DNA of 64,000 nucleotides from Armatimonadota bacterium (GTDB lineage: Bacteria; Armatimonadota; Fimbriimonadia; Fimbriimonadales; Fimbriimonadaceae): positions 57,710 through 121,709 of the forward strand of contig DAIDHV010000005.1 of the NCBI GenBank assembly GCA_027451905.1, read 5' to 3'. The position numbers were made by a program, and so were the translations under genes. Below the pieces are notes generated by a model. That model made no database searches and was not told the DNA's origin. It saw only the letters and a program-made list of their open reading frames with translations. Below are positions 7,517 to 16,891 of this stretch, in pieces; positions within the stretch are counted from its first letter, which is position 1; every line of letters starts with the position of its first letter.

Positions 7517-9427
7517 TTACTTTTGGCTGATTGGCGTATAGCCTGGCCTTGGGCTAAAGTCTTTGGGGATATGGGTCTTGATGCCTCGGCGAAGGTCGGT
7601 AGGAACAATTCCAAGCTGCTTTAAACCGTATCCAATGGATTGAGGCAGGTGCCAAACCAGTTCTTGGGGAATTTCAACGTAACTGGCTGCCAGTGGCTTT
7701 CGCCTTCCTTCCAACCTCAGCAGATCAAACGCGCCACTAAGATCAGTGACGTTGGCGGTCAGCCCATCCCTTGGTCCTGCGTCTTTGATGCCTTCCTTGG
7801 CACCCATCTTTCTGGCTTTGACCTCGTCTGGAAGCTCAGCCAGCGGGGTGCGCTGAAACAACCGATCGGCAAACTTCACGATCGAGGCTTGGTCTCCGAC
7901 TCCATGAAAGATGAAATGGGTTTTTGCATAGGGGCTCAATAAGAGCAAAGGAACGCGAGGCCCATCAGAAATGATTTTGCCATCTGGTCCGGTTGAACTG
8001 AGTGGTGGCGGAACATGATCATATTCGCCATCTGAATCATCCCAAGAGATGATGATCGCGCTGTCTTTCCAATACTTGCTGTGGGCAATGTGGTTTACGA
8101 TGTTGGCAAGCATGCACTCACTGATTTGGCTGTCGGAATCTCCTGGGTGATCGTCATCTCCCACAAAGTCTCCCTGAACTCGCTTATCGGGATCAGTAGG
8201 ATGCAGCCCCATGAGATTTTCGTATCCTCCTTTGACGTAGAAGAGCCCTTTTGAGGGCAACTCATGTTTATCAATCGCAACATAAAGGTCATTCAAACCG
8301 TGAAGGTGATCAGCCATTTTGGGGTTGTTGGCGATAAATCCAAAGTACTGAGGGCCATTGTGGTGGGTGACATAGCTGGCGTGACTGCCCTCTGCATCCA
8401 CCGGATCGTTTGATTTAACGTCAGTTGGCTCTTTGTCATAGCCCTCCTGATACCATCCCCACGGAATAGTCGGTGCATCCTTTGCGGCCAAGAATTTCAC
8501 GTCATCCTTCATGTCGCCAAGGTCTCCATCGGGGTCACGATCATCTTTGGCAATCGCCCCCATTTTGCCACCCTCCATGGTGAGTGCAATGGCAGGGAAG
8601 GTTAAGTTGATTTGGTGGTGGTGAGGATTGTCGCCGGGATTATACGGTAGCTTTCCGGTTGTATTGGGGTCATCGGCTGATCCCCAAAATGGGTTCAGGT
8701 CATTGTAAACAGGAACACCAGCCTTGTATTTTCCATTCTGGTAAGAAGCTTCATCGGGGTGCAAAATCCACTGGGTGATGCCAGTTTGGGCGGCAAAGAC
8801 AGAAAGGTTGCCAGGGGTAGAGGGCCCCGCTAGGGTTTGAAAGATGTGGTCACAAAGTACAAAGCGGCTTGCCCATCGCCACAAAATCGGGATCGTATCT
8901 CCATCAATGTACGCCATGGTCAGCTCTGCATATTGAACAGCACGTAGGTTCGGCAAGGCTCCTTTGTAATGGCGCTTCTCTTCTGAGATCGCGTACTTAT
9001 CCATTCTTGGCTTGCCATTGACGATGTCCATTTTGGCAATAAGGCCGGGATGAGAGTGATCCACATCGCCAAGATCGGCAGCATACTGTTTGGGCCCAAT
9101 TCTGAACGGCTGGACGGTGCGCAGATTTCCATTGACCCCCAAAAACTTTTGGTTGAACCCAAGAGTTTTTGATTTGGGTTGAGAATAGATTCCATCGGCA
9201 CCTGGGAACGTTCCAAAGTAGATGTCAAAACTTCGGTTCTCTTGATAAAGAACAAAAACGTGCTTGATCTTCTTTCTTAGGAGCATCCATTTTCTTGCTT
9301 CTCGTTGTTGGGCTAGGCTGAGGTGAGCCAAGGGGTTGATGGACTTTGCTATCGCCGGAGTTTTGGTGGGCTCAGTAGGTTTGGAGACTTTGCTTGAGCC
9401 AAGCATAGAGATCAGGAACGTAATCAT
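7517..9427 (-). CDS. Phosphoesterase family protein (phospholipase C/acid phosphatase type)
   Basis: A 636-residue member of the bacterial phosphoesterase family that includes phospholipase C and AcpA-like acid phosphatases. The signature IKHVFVLYQENRSFDIYFG is at about residues 53-71, where the NRSFD stretch supplies the catalytic and metal-binding region. Later metal-site motifs include DDHPGDS, AIIISWDDSDGEYDHV and GPRVPLLLLSPYA. The N-terminus is hydrophobic but short, so export is possible without a clear cleavage site. It probably releases phosphate from organic phosphates or phospholipids outside the cell. No pho regulatory site was recognised. Confidence 0.85.
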   Translation of the reverse strand: MITFLISMLGSSKVSKPTEPTKTPAIAKSINPLAHLSLAQQREARKWMLLRKKIKHVFVLYQENRSFDIYFGTFPGADGIYSQPKSKTLGFNQKFLGVNGNLRTVQPFRIGPKQYAADLGDVDHSHPGLIAKMDIVNGKPRMDKYAISEEKRHYKGALPNLRAVQYAELTMAYIDGDTIPILWRWASRFVLCDHIFQTLAGPSTPGNLSVFAAQTGITQWILHPDEASYQNGKYKAGVPVYNDLNPFWGSADDPNTTGKLPYNPGDNPHHHQINLTFPAIALTMEGGKMGAIAKDDRDPDGDLGDMKDDVKFLAAKDAPTIPWGWYQEGYDKEPTDVKSNDPVDAEGSHASYVTHHNGPQYFGFIANNPKMADHLHGLNDLYVAIDKHELPSKGLFYVKGGYENLMGLHPTDPDKRVQGDFVGDDDHPGDSDSQISECMLANIVNHIAHSKYWKDSAIIISWDDSDGEYDHVPPPLSSTGPDGKIISDGPRVPLLLLSPYAKTHFIFHGVGDQASIVKFADRLFQRTPLAELPDEVKARKMGAKEGIKDAGPRDGLTANVTDLSGAFDLLRLEGRRKPLAASYVEIPQELVWHLPQSIGYGLKQLGIVPTDLRRGIKTHIPKDFSPRPGYTPISQK

Positions 9428-9531
9428 GGCTTGCTAGGGTTTTTACCTGAATCCTAGTTTAACGGGGTGTTTGTTAAGAAAGCGTGATCCCCATAGTTCC
9501 CGAGGGTTCAACAACCAAGATGGCGGGGAAT

Positions 9532-10560
9532 CTAAATGAAGCGGGGGTTGACTTCGGCAGTGGATTCTCGGCAGTCAAGGGTGCAAGGGTAGGACCGTTC
9601 CAAAACAGGAGCCGCTTCCCCCTCGATCAGGGCCAATAAGATGGCAGCCGCGTCAGTTGCCATCTGCAGAATGGGCTGACGCACTGAGGTCAGCCGTGGC
9701 GATGTTGTATCGCAGTACCAAGTGGAATCAAACCCCGCCACCGAAATCTCGTTGGGAACCTGGATCCCAAGTTTAAGAGCAGATTCCAAAACATATCCCG
9801 CCGTGTCCTCGTTCCACCCTATCACGGCCCCTGGATATCGCCCCTGTTCCATCCAACGATACACTTCAGATGCGGCATCGTTGAACCTTACAATCTCAAA
9901 GTCTCCGCCTCGTCTGCCCACTGCTTCGCAAAAGCCCTCTTCTCGATCCATGGGCTCCATCATTTCTGCTAAATAAGATTCGGTAAGGTAGGCATACTGG
10001 CGATGGCCCAATTTCCATAGATGATCAATCAGCAAGTCCATCCCCTGACGGTTATTGCAGCATAGCTTAGGGACTAGCGGCAAACCAGGGCGGCTGGGAG
10101 TCGATAGGGCGACCATCGGCGACTTAACCTGCTGCACGATCCCGCTGAACTGCTCAAAAGAAGAAAGCCTTGCCCAGATGAGGCCATCAAACCGATCTCC
10201 GTCTACAAATTGGCTGTATCCAGGGCCACGGCTGAGGTCATGAAGCAAAATGACATCGTATCCGGCGGGGATCACTGCATCATGGACTCCGTCTAGCACA
10301 TGGACCTTAAAAAGCTGCTTTGAGAGATTGTCAATGCCGTGGAATATCAACCCAACTGTGTAAGAGCGGTTGAGGCGCAAGGAGCGCGCATGACGATTTG
10401 GCCGATAGTTTAGATCTTTGGCTGCCTTCTGAATGCGTTCCGCGGTTTGGGTTCCGACCCTTACCGTGGTTCCGGATCCGTGGAGAACTTTGGATACTGC
10501 GGCAATCGAAACTCCCGCCTTGGCCGCCACATCCTTGATTGTTTTCGGCGCATCTGGCAT
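9532..10560 (-). CDS. LacI/GalR family transcriptional regulator
   Basis: A 342-residue DNA-binding regulator. The N-terminal helix-turn-helix reads TIKDVAAKAGVSIAAVSKVL and is followed by a hinge region (ERIQKAAKDLNYRPNRHA) and a periplasmic-binding-protein-like sensor domain. The ATG at 10560 is preferred over an in-frame GTG at 10596 because LacI proteins normally begin just before the helix-turn-helix, and a TAAACT-like box lies ten bases upstream. No sugar gene is adjacent, so the effector cannot be guessed. Confidence 0.9.
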   Translation of the reverse strand: MPDAPKTIKDVAAKAGVSIAAVSKVLHGSGTTVRVGTQTAERIQKAAKDLNYRPNRHARSLRLNRSYTVGLIFHGIDNLSKQLFKVHVLDGVHDAVIPAGYDVILLHDLSRGPGYSQFVDGDRFDGLIWARLSSFEQFSGIVQQVKSPMVALSTPSRPGLPLVPKLCCNNRQGMDLLIDHLWKLGHRQYAYLTESYLAEMMEPMDREEGFCEAVGRRGGDFEIVRFNDAASEVYRWMEQGRYPGAVIGWNEDTAGYVLESALKLGIQVPNEISVAGFDSTWYCDTTSPRLTSVRQPILQMATDAAAILLALIEGEAAPVLERSYPCTLDCRESTAEVNPRFI

Positions 10561-10617
10561 TGAGCCTATAAGTTTATCACTGCCAATCCTTCTCACCTCT
10601 CGTGAATCAACAACTTT

Positions 10618-12450
10618 TCAACCTTGCCTTGGCGCAATGACAACTTTCAGTAAATCGGGGGTGCCAGGGATTCTGACCAGGTGAGGGTACAAAAGTCCGC
10701 CATCATAATCTAGGGCCAACGTCTTTTTGACCCCTTGCTGCATCACTTCCAGATGGACTGGCAATTTATTTTGGCTTGCAGTTACGATTGCCTCTTTGAG
10801 GACCTTGGTTGAAAAGGAAACCCCGTTTACGCTCAGAATTTGCATGTTGGGGCCAAGGCCCGCTTGCCAGGCTGGGGTTCCAATCCAAACGTTGATGACA
10901 TTGCCGTCAGCTCCCACATTAAACCCAGCGCCGTGGTCTAAATTTAACCCGCCCCGCTGAATGCCAGACTCATCGGCGGGAGGAGTGTGTGTGTATTCAA
11001 ATTTCCAGCCGCACAGAGTCAGCCCCTCGGTTGGAGGAAATGGAGTCAGGTTATCAAGCCGCGATCTCCAAAAGGATTTCCAGTCATAAGGATAGACCTT
11101 ATTCAAAAAGCTATAGATATCGCTTTCGTGATAGGGCTGAACAAAAACCCTTCCGTTTCCGCCTCTTCCTTCGAACAGGCGGCAATAATCATCCAGCGAT
11201 TTCTTGCCGTTGGTGCCTTTCATGATAATGGCGTCTACATTCAACCAGTTCAGAACATCTTCAAAATAGTAGTCAGCAGAACGAGATTGCCCGCCCCAAG
11301 TCCCTCGCAGCCCATAGGTGTGGCTCGCATCGATAGCGGTATCAATAAGGGGGCGCCAGGTTCGGCCAGGGGTGTCTAAGTAGGCAACTGTATTGGCAAG
11401 TTTCTGGGCCATTTGCGCTTCATCAATCATTCCTGCCCTAGCGGGGATGAACTGGCCATAAAACTGGGTCATCCCTTCATAGCTCCACAGCAGGTTATCC
11501 TTCATCGGCTTTTGGAAGTCGCCAGTGTCAAGCCCCGCAGGCCGGAAGGTCTTCCCGTTCCAACTATGAAAGAATTCGTGGGTCAACAGATCGCTGTTGT
11601 CGAATTGGCGATTACTCAACATAAAGTTGGGACCATCGCCATCGTCCGAGCATTCGTTATGCTCTAGCCCCATGTACCCGCCGTACTGAGACACCGAGAG
11701 CAGCCAATGGTATTTACGGTAGTGGCCAACTCCACCAAATACGGCTCGTTCTTGCACCACGATATTTCTAAGCTCCTGGAGCCTGCGTTTGGGCCAATCC
11801 AATTCCGATGGCTTATCAGCGGCAACGTCAATCGCATGCTCGCCATATTTACTGCTGGCGGGCCAAATAATCATTTCTCTCAGGTATTTGCCGGTAATAA
11901 TCGGATGCTCGTTCAGGTTGACCAGACTCACGGTTTTGTATTGAACGGTGTTGCCGCTGATGGAATCCACGTCTAAGGAACCGCCTTGCTTCCAGCCATT
12001 GGGAAGAATAATCGAAGGGCTTAACATCAGCTGATGTTGGTTATATCCCTGGGGAAGCCATTCCAACGAAGTCCACTCTAAGGTTCCATGAGTTGACGTC
12101 CCAAAACGGAGCACATCAAAGTTCAGCCTAATCCCGCTTGCCCCTTCTGGAACGGAAGTATGAAGTGTGTAGAGATGGACAAGGTCTCTGCGCCAGGGAA
12201 TAATGGACGTTGGATGGGGGCCCATCGGATGGATGAAAAAGTCAGCTACTGAATCGATTGGTCCCGCCGGAGAGTGAGCGCCAGGAATCCATTTTGGGTA
12301 GACCAAGTTGTGATTTCCGGGGCTGAGGGGTATGAATTCCTCAACATGAACAATCCCTCTTGGGGCGTCATCAAGGTTAATAATCAGCCTAATCGGGTTT
12401 TGATCAGCAAAACGGAACAGTGCCACCTTCGGGGCAATTGGAAACAGCAT
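10618..12450 (-). CDS. M61 family (glycyl aminopeptidase-type) metallopeptidase with PDZ domain
   Basis: A 610-residue peptidase. An N-terminal beta-sandwich domain is followed by a catalytic domain with zinc motif HEFFHSWNG (about residues 291-299) and downstream SYEGMTQFYG carrying the likely third ligand. This HExxHxWN form is typical of M61. A C-terminal PDZ-like domain (GTPAWQAGLGPNMQILSVNG) follows. No signal peptide is obvious, so it may be cytoplasmic. The second of two adjacent ATGs (12450) is chosen because it lies six bases after a TAGAAT box; the first would lie only three bases after it. Confidence 0.9.
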   Translation of the reverse strand: MLFPIAPKVALFRFADQNPIRLIINLDDAPRGIVHVEEFIPLSPGNHNLVYPKWIPGAHSPAGPIDSVADFFIHPMGPHPTSIIPWRRDLVHLYTLHTSVPEGASGIRLNFDVLRFGTSTHGTLEWTSLEWLPQGYNQHQLMLSPSIILPNGWKQGGSLDVDSISGNTVQYKTVSLVNLNEHPIITGKYLREMIIWPASSKYGEHAIDVAADKPSELDWPKRRLQELRNIVVQERAVFGGVGHYRKYHWLLSVSQYGGYMGLEHNECSDDGDGPNFMLSNRQFDNSDLLTHEFFHSWNGKTFRPAGLDTGDFQKPMKDNLLWSYEGMTQFYGQFIPARAGMIDEAQMAQKLANTVAYLDTPGRTWRPLIDTAIDASHTYGLRGTWGGQSRSADYYFEDVLNWLNVDAIIMKGTNGKKSLDDYCRLFEGRGGNGRVFVQPYHESDIYSFLNKVYPYDWKSFWRSRLDNLTPFPPTEGLTLCGWKFEYTHTPPADESGIQRGGLNLDHGAGFNVGADGNVINVWIGTPAWQAGLGPNMQILSVNGVSFSTKVLKEAIVTASQNKLPVHLEVMQQGVKKTLALDYDGGLLYPHLVRIPGTPDLLKVVIAPRQG

Positions 12451-12622
12451 CATCCCATTCTAACACCGTTCCCTAAACAAGATGAAGGGCTCAAAAAATG
12501 GTTCCTTTCCATTTTGGGATTTATATTTAACGTGCAGAATCTGGTTTCTAGTGTCACGGTAAGTTTATCGACAAACTGTTGATGGCAGCCAACATAACCA
12601 GAAGCTACGGTTGTTCCTTTGG

Positions 12623-13828
12623 CTACCCCAAAGCCTGATCTAAATCTTTGATCAGGTCGTCTACGTCCTCAAGCCCCACCGAGAGGCGCACCAAACCTTC
12701 ACTAATCAGGTGGGCCTTCCTCTCTTCGGCGGTGTAGCTGGCGTGGGTCATGCTGGCAGGATGTTCGGCAAGGCTTTCCGCATCTCCAAGGCTAACCGCA
12801 CGGGTCCACAATGTCAGCCGATTCATAAATTGCCGGCCGTGCTCAACGCCTCCTTTGGCTTCAAAAGCAATCATGGCTCCAGGCAATTTCATCTGCCGAT
12901 TGGCAAGTTTGTGGGCAGGATGTGAAGTCAGCCCTGGATAAGCAACGGAAGCTGCCTGGGGGTGGGATTCTAAAAAAGCGGCAATTTTGGTAGCGGAGGC
13001 ACAGTGCTTTTCCATGCGGATCGGAAGCGTTTTGATCCCTCGCAGCACAAGGTAAGCGTCCATAGGGGATAAGCAAGCACCGGTTAGCTCTTTGAGGCCA
13101 ACCTTTCGCATCAGCGTCATGGCTTCATTCGTACCGATCGCGGCACCGGCAATGACGTCTCCATGGCCGTTCAGATATTTGGTCAGGGAGTGGATCACCA
13201 TGTCGGCTCCCAAATCAAGAGGGCGCTGCAGATAGGGCGTGCAATAAGTGCTATCTACCACCACCATTGCCGAGCAGTTTGCCTTCACGGTTTCGGCGAC
13301 CTTGGCAATATCAATCAGCCTCATGTTGGGATTGGCAGGTGTCTCGAAAAAGACAAGTTTAGTATTAGAATTTAAATATATTTTTAGATTGTTGGGATCG
13401 GTTAAATCTAGGGGATGGACTTTAATTCCAAATTCAGGAAGGATGTGGTTGACAAGAGAATGGGTGCAGCCATAAAGGGTGGCATCAACTATAACCTCAT
13501 CATTCGGGCGCAGAAAGGTCCAAACCAAAGAGCTAATCGCCCCCATTCCAGAACCAAACGCAACCGCGGCTTCGCCATTTTCCAAGTTCGCAAGGCGGCT
13601 TTCTAAGAGCTGGACGGTGGGGTTGGTGATTCGGCTGTAGATCATCCCTGGCTCATCGCCACTGAACCGTGCTGCGCATTGTTCAGCCGATTCAAACCCA
13701 TAGGTTGATGTGTAATATATTGGTGGGTTCAAGGCACCGTGCTCATGGGAGCTATGATTTTGGCTATGAATGGCTCGAGTTGAGAATCCCCATTGATCGG
13801 TTGCTAGTGAATCATCTTGTTTGGCCAT
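12623..13828 (-). CDS. megL: Methionine gamma-lyase / Cys-Met metabolism PLP enzyme
   Basis: A 401-residue fold-type I PLP enzyme. The PLP lysine lies in IHSLTKYLNGHGDV, and YSRITNPT and FGSGMGAISS are the usual cofactor-pocket motifs. The YGCTHSL segment has the cysteine typical of methionine gamma-lyases, which split methionine into methanethiol, ammonia and 2-oxobutanoate. A cystathionine gamma-lyase role cannot be excluded by eye. The start at 13828 is chosen because a TACACT box lies nine bases before it, while the earlier ATG at 13837 abuts the box. Confidence 0.85.
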   Translation of the reverse strand: MAKQDDSLATDQWGFSTRAIHSQNHSSHEHGALNPPIYYTSTYGFESAEQCAARFSGDEPGMIYSRITNPTVQLLESRLANLENGEAAVAFGSGMGAISSLVWTFLRPNDEVIVDATLYGCTHSLVNHILPEFGIKVHPLDLTDPNNLKIYLNSNTKLVFFETPANPNMRLIDIAKVAETVKANCSAMVVVDSTYCTPYLQRPLDLGADMVIHSLTKYLNGHGDVIAGAAIGTNEAMTLMRKVGLKELTGACLSPMDAYLVLRGIKTLPIRMEKHCASATKIAAFLESHPQAASVAYPGLTSHPAHKLANRQMKLPGAMIAFEAKGGVEHGRQFMNRLTLWTRAVSLGDAESLAEHPASMTHASYTAEERKAHLISEGLVRLSVGLEDVDDLIKDLDQALG

Positions 13829-13915
13829 CCTGACCATAGTGTATTGCCTTTCGGCAAGATTCTGAGCTTTGTGAAGGGACCTTTTTAGAAAGATTCTTCG
13901 TTATTTAAAATGGGT

Positions 13916-14035
13916 ATGAAGAGGGTTGCAAAAGTGTTGGCGATCGCAAGTTTAATAGCTGCGCTTGTTTTCTCTTCTCTTGCCATTTACTTTTTTGTTC
14001 GGCTAGGCACTCTGGTGACTAAGCATCCCGGATAA
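13916..14035 (+). CDS. Putative small single-span membrane protein (39 residues)
   Basis: Begins MKRVAKVLAIASLIAALVFS and continues hydrophobic to about residue 28 before a short polar tail (TLVTKHPG). Two N-terminal basic residues and one membrane span are typical of real small membrane proteins. A TAAAAT box lies four bases before the ATG, and the frame fills an otherwise empty gap between megL and the TrpG/PabA gene. No family is recognised and no ribosome binding site is seen, so it remains tentative. Confidence 0.4.
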   Translation: MKRVAKVLAIASLIAALVFSSLAIYFFVRLGTLVTKHPG

Positions 14036-14095
14036 GGTTTTGGCTTGCCAAACTCAAGCGCGACGTGCATGTGAAGTCAAACTTCAGCTACTGGT

Positions 14096-14701
14096 TTAAG
14101 AAACCGTCGAAAGTGGCCCATGGGTTTGAGCCACAAAATTTTCAACCATCCGCATCCCTGATTCAGTAAGGATAGACTCGGGATGAAATTGAACCCCTTC
14201 AATGGGAAGGGTATCGTGGCGAATTCCCATTATTTCATCATCGTCAGCCGAAGTGGCTGAAACGACAAATCCAATTGGAGGCTGGTCTCTTTTGATCACC
14301 AAGGAGTGGTACCGAACGGCAAGAAAAGGGTCTGGCATTCCTTCAAAAACGCCTTTGCCGTCATGCGCTATTGGCGATCTTTTTCCGTGCATAATCCGCT
14401 TGGCAAGGACAATGGGGGATCCCGTAACTTCACCAATCGCCTCATGGCCCAAGCAAACCGCAAAGATCGGAACCAAGTTTTTTGGCGCTGTCAGGCTCCA
14501 TTTGAGGATATCAAGGCAGACTCCACTTTCCTTGGGCGTGCATGGTCCTGGAGAAAGCAAGATGCCGCTTGGCATGATGTCTAAGCACCCTTCCAGATCA
14601 ATCTGATCATTACGATGCACTTCAACCGTCTCGCCACACTGGCCCAAGTATTGGACCAGGTTGTAGGTGAAGGAATCGTAATTATCGATAACCAAAATCA
14701 T
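14096..14701 (-). CDS. Glutamine amidotransferase subunit of anthranilate / aminodeoxychorismate synthase (TrpG/PabA)
   Basis: A 201-residue class I glutaminase that supplies ammonia to the chorismate-using partner. The family signatures are VIDNYDSFTYNLVQYLG at the start, LLSPGPCTP, the nucleophile Cys in FAVCLGHEAIG (about residue 82), and the His-Glu pair in GVQFHPESILT near residue 175. Its synthase partner (TrpE or PabB) is not in the window, so tryptophan versus folate cannot be decided; such proteins often serve both. Confidence 0.9.
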   Translation of the reverse strand: MILVIDNYDSFTYNLVQYLGQCGETVEVHRNDQIDLEGCLDIMPSGILLSPGPCTPKESGVCLDILKWSLTAPKNLVPIFAVCLGHEAIGEVTGSPIVLAKRIMHGKRSPIAHDGKGVFEGMPDPFLAVRYHSLVIKRDQPPIGFVVSATSADDDEIMGIRHDTLPIEGVQFHPESILTESGMRMVENFVAQTHGPLSTVS

Positions 14702-14909
14702 GGTGGCTTTCCAAAGGTTACCATTCAGGCTATCTTACAGCTAGCCGCAGGCCACCGTTTTGTAGGCAATTGCAGCCAAAGTCAAAGTAAGGCTTTCTTC
14801 AAGGCAAAACGAGACTTGAAGGTGGTGAGTGAACACAGATGCCGTCCTCGGGCGTATAGAATGAAGAGTAGAAAGCGAGGGTCTACGCCCTAGGTTAGAT
14901 GAAAAGGAT

Positions 14910-15338
14910 ATGAGAAAGCTACTTTTAAGATGGATTTTGCTTGCCATTTCCGTGGCGGCGGCTTCAATGATCAGTCAGGCTCTGGGCCTAGGTTTCAAGC
15001 TCAACCTCAGCTTGGATCACTCGCTAAGCCACAATTCTGGGCAGTTTTTGACTCTCTTGGTGGGAGTTGCCGCCCTCGCCTTCTTAAACGCAACCGTCGG
15101 CAGGATTATCAAATTCCTGACGGTGCCAATCAGCTGCTTAACTTTGGGGCTTTCCACTTTAGTTGTCAATGCGCTGATATTATGGGCTGCGGCTGAGCTT
15201 CAGCTTGGCTTTATCATCACTGGCAGCGGGTTTAACGGATTTTTGGCCGCCTTTGTGGCTAGCATTCTCATCGCGTTTATCAATGGAATTCTGGGAACAT
15301 TCCTTGGTGATGACGACAAAAAGTCGGATAATAACTGA
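14910..15338 (+). CDS. Phage-holin-4/YvlD family inner membrane protein
   Basis: A 142-residue protein with four hydrophobic segments (about residues 5-25, 44-60, 70-95 and 105-130) and a charged C-terminus (DDDKKSDNN). The arrangement, with the IIKFLTVPISCLTLGLST stretch, matches the DUF/holin-4 family found in many bacteria outside phages; its role is unknown. A ribosome binding site-like AAAAGGAT precedes the ATG. It is followed 70 bases later by yvcK on the same strand. Confidence 0.75.
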   Translation: MRKLLLRWILLAISVAAASMISQALGLGFKLNLSLDHSLSHNSGQFLTLLVGVAALAFLNATVGRIIKFLTVPISCLTLGLSTLVVNALILWAAAELQLGFIITGSGFNGFLAAFVASILIAFINGILGTFLGDDDKKSDNN

Positions 15339-15408
15339 GCAGCTTCTTTAGTCTCATGCTGGGATTGAGCGCACTGAGAGTGAGCTAAAGAGTCACAATA
15401 GTTAAGAG

Positions 15409-16725
15409 GTGAAGAGGGGCCGCGTTTCTTCGATTTTCAATCAGGCTAAGGAGATTGGCCGCACCGCTTGGTTGCTCCTTCTTGGCATTGCTCTGTTTTT
15501 GCTGGGGTCGGCGCTTAGTTTTCAACCGGTTATCAAGCCATTTTTGGAAGGGCTTGGTGATGTCGCTTCCAAAATCCTTGCCCCCGTTTTGCCTCCAACC
15601 CAAGAAGTCTATGCAGCCCATCTTTTAGGAGGAGCGCTACTTGTTCTTGCCATCGTCGTCATCATCATGGCGATCCGGCGCGCCTTTTTGCACCTGATGC
15701 AGACGATTGACCCGACCCTAGCTCAGGGCAATTTGGGTGAGATTTATTTGCGCAGGCGGCGCCTTGCCCAGGGTCCAAAAATCGTGACTCTTGGCGGAGG
15801 AACTGGGTTGAGCACGCTTCTGCGTGGATTGAAGAGCCACACTTCGAACATTACCGCGGTTGTGACGGTGACCGATGATGGTGGCAGTTCAGGAAGGTTA
15901 AGTGTGGATCTTGGCATTATTCCGCCTGGTGATATTCGGAACTGTCTGGCGGCACTTGCCGATTCAGAAAAGACTATGGGCGATCTGTTCCAGTACCGAT
16001 TCAAAGGGGCAGCTGGTTCATTAAGTGGGCATAGTCTAGGCAATTTGCTGATCGCGGCCCTTGTTGATCAAGCGGGAGGGGATTTCGACAAAGCCATCGA
16101 AGCGGCAAGTAAGGTTCTCACCATCACCGGCAGCGTGATGCCCAGCACAACCGAGCGGGTAGGTCTAAAGGCGTTGCTCTCGGATGGAAGAGAGGTTTGC
16201 GGTGAATCGAACATTGTTGGCCATGGGCGGCTTATTAGTCGGATTCTGCTTGACCCACCGGGAGTGGCTCCTCATGCTCCTGCCTTAAAAGCCATTGCCG
16301 AGGCAGATCTCATTGTTATTGGGCCTGGTTCCATTTATTCTTCCGTCATTCCTAACCTACTGGTGCCAGGCATTGCGGATGCGATTAGCCAATCAAAAGC
16401 AATCAAGGTTTATATCTGCAACGTGATGACTGAACCTGGAGAGAGTGATTCTTTCAATGCATCGGAGCACGTGAGCGCCATTCAGGTGAACGCGCCAAGA
16501 AGAGTTTTTGACTATGTCCTTGTCAACACTTCGCGTCCAAGCCAAGCCATGTTAGACAGGTATGAGCAGAGTGGTCAGCATTTTGTTGAGCCAGATTATG
16601 ACCAAATTAAAAAAATGGGTTTTCGGGTGATCACTGGAAACTTCATAAGCGAGTCAGATTTTGTTCGGCACGACCCTTCTCGCATCGCGGCGAGGCTGAT
16701 CAAGCAGGTCACTGGCACTGGTTGA
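15409..16725 (+). CDS. yvcK: YvcK-family (CofD-like) gluconeogenesis/cell-shape factor, membrane-anchored
   Basis: A 438-residue protein. The C-terminal 320 residues are the YvcK/CofD-like nucleotide-sugar-binding domain, with VTLGGGTGLSTLLRGLK, TVTDDGGSSGRL, GIIPPGDIRNCLAAL and VIGPGSIYSSVIPNLLVPGI. In Bacillus YvcK binds UDP-GlcNAc and supports growth on gluconeogenic carbon. Here about 100 extra N-terminal residues contain two membrane segments (residues 20-40 and 70-92), so the domain is probably tethered to the inner membrane. The start is a GTG at 15409; a CACAAT box lies nine bases upstream. Confidence 0.9.
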   Translation: MKRGRVSSIFNQAKEIGRTAWLLLLGIALFLLGSALSFQPVIKPFLEGLGDVASKILAPVLPPTQEVYAAHLLGGALLVLAIVVIIMAIRRAFLHLMQTIDPTLAQGNLGEIYLRRRRLAQGPKIVTLGGGTGLSTLLRGLKSHTSNITAVVTVTDDGGSSGRLSVDLGIIPPGDIRNCLAALADSEKTMGDLFQYRFKGAAGSLSGHSLGNLLIAALVDQAGGDFDKAIEAASKVLTITGSVMPSTTERVGLKALLSDGREVCGESNIVGHGRLISRILLDPPGVAPHAPALKAIAEADLIVIGPGSIYSSVIPNLLVPGIADAISQSKAIKVYICNVMTEPGESDSFNASEHVSAIQVNAPRRVFDYVLVNTSRPSQAMLDRYEQSGQHFVEPDYDQIKKMGFRVITGNFISESDFVRHDPSRIAARLIKQVTGTG

Positions 16726-16862
16726 GGACTCTAGCAAAGAACTGAGTGGACAGACCAGGCAATATTATCAGATGGTCTGATTAGGTGTTGAACGAAAAAA
16801 AAGTTTAGAAAGTTCACACAGCACTGCACGTTTTTGCAAAAGATGTGTTACATTTAATTTTA

Positions 16863-16879
16863 GCGTTTCTTTGAAACGC
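16863..16879 (+). other. Short leader hairpin before the prepilin-like gene
   Basis: GCGTTTC (16863-16869) and GAAACGC (16873-16879) form a 7-bp hairpin with a 3-base loop, 12 bases before the ATG at 16892. It could influence translation; nothing more can be said. Confidence 0.35.
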
Positions 16880-16891
16880 GGGAACTATGTT

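Noticed and set aside
14202-14606. 134-codon frame antisense to the TrpG/PabA gene
   Set aside because: It is entirely inside a well-supported gene and has no recognisable product.
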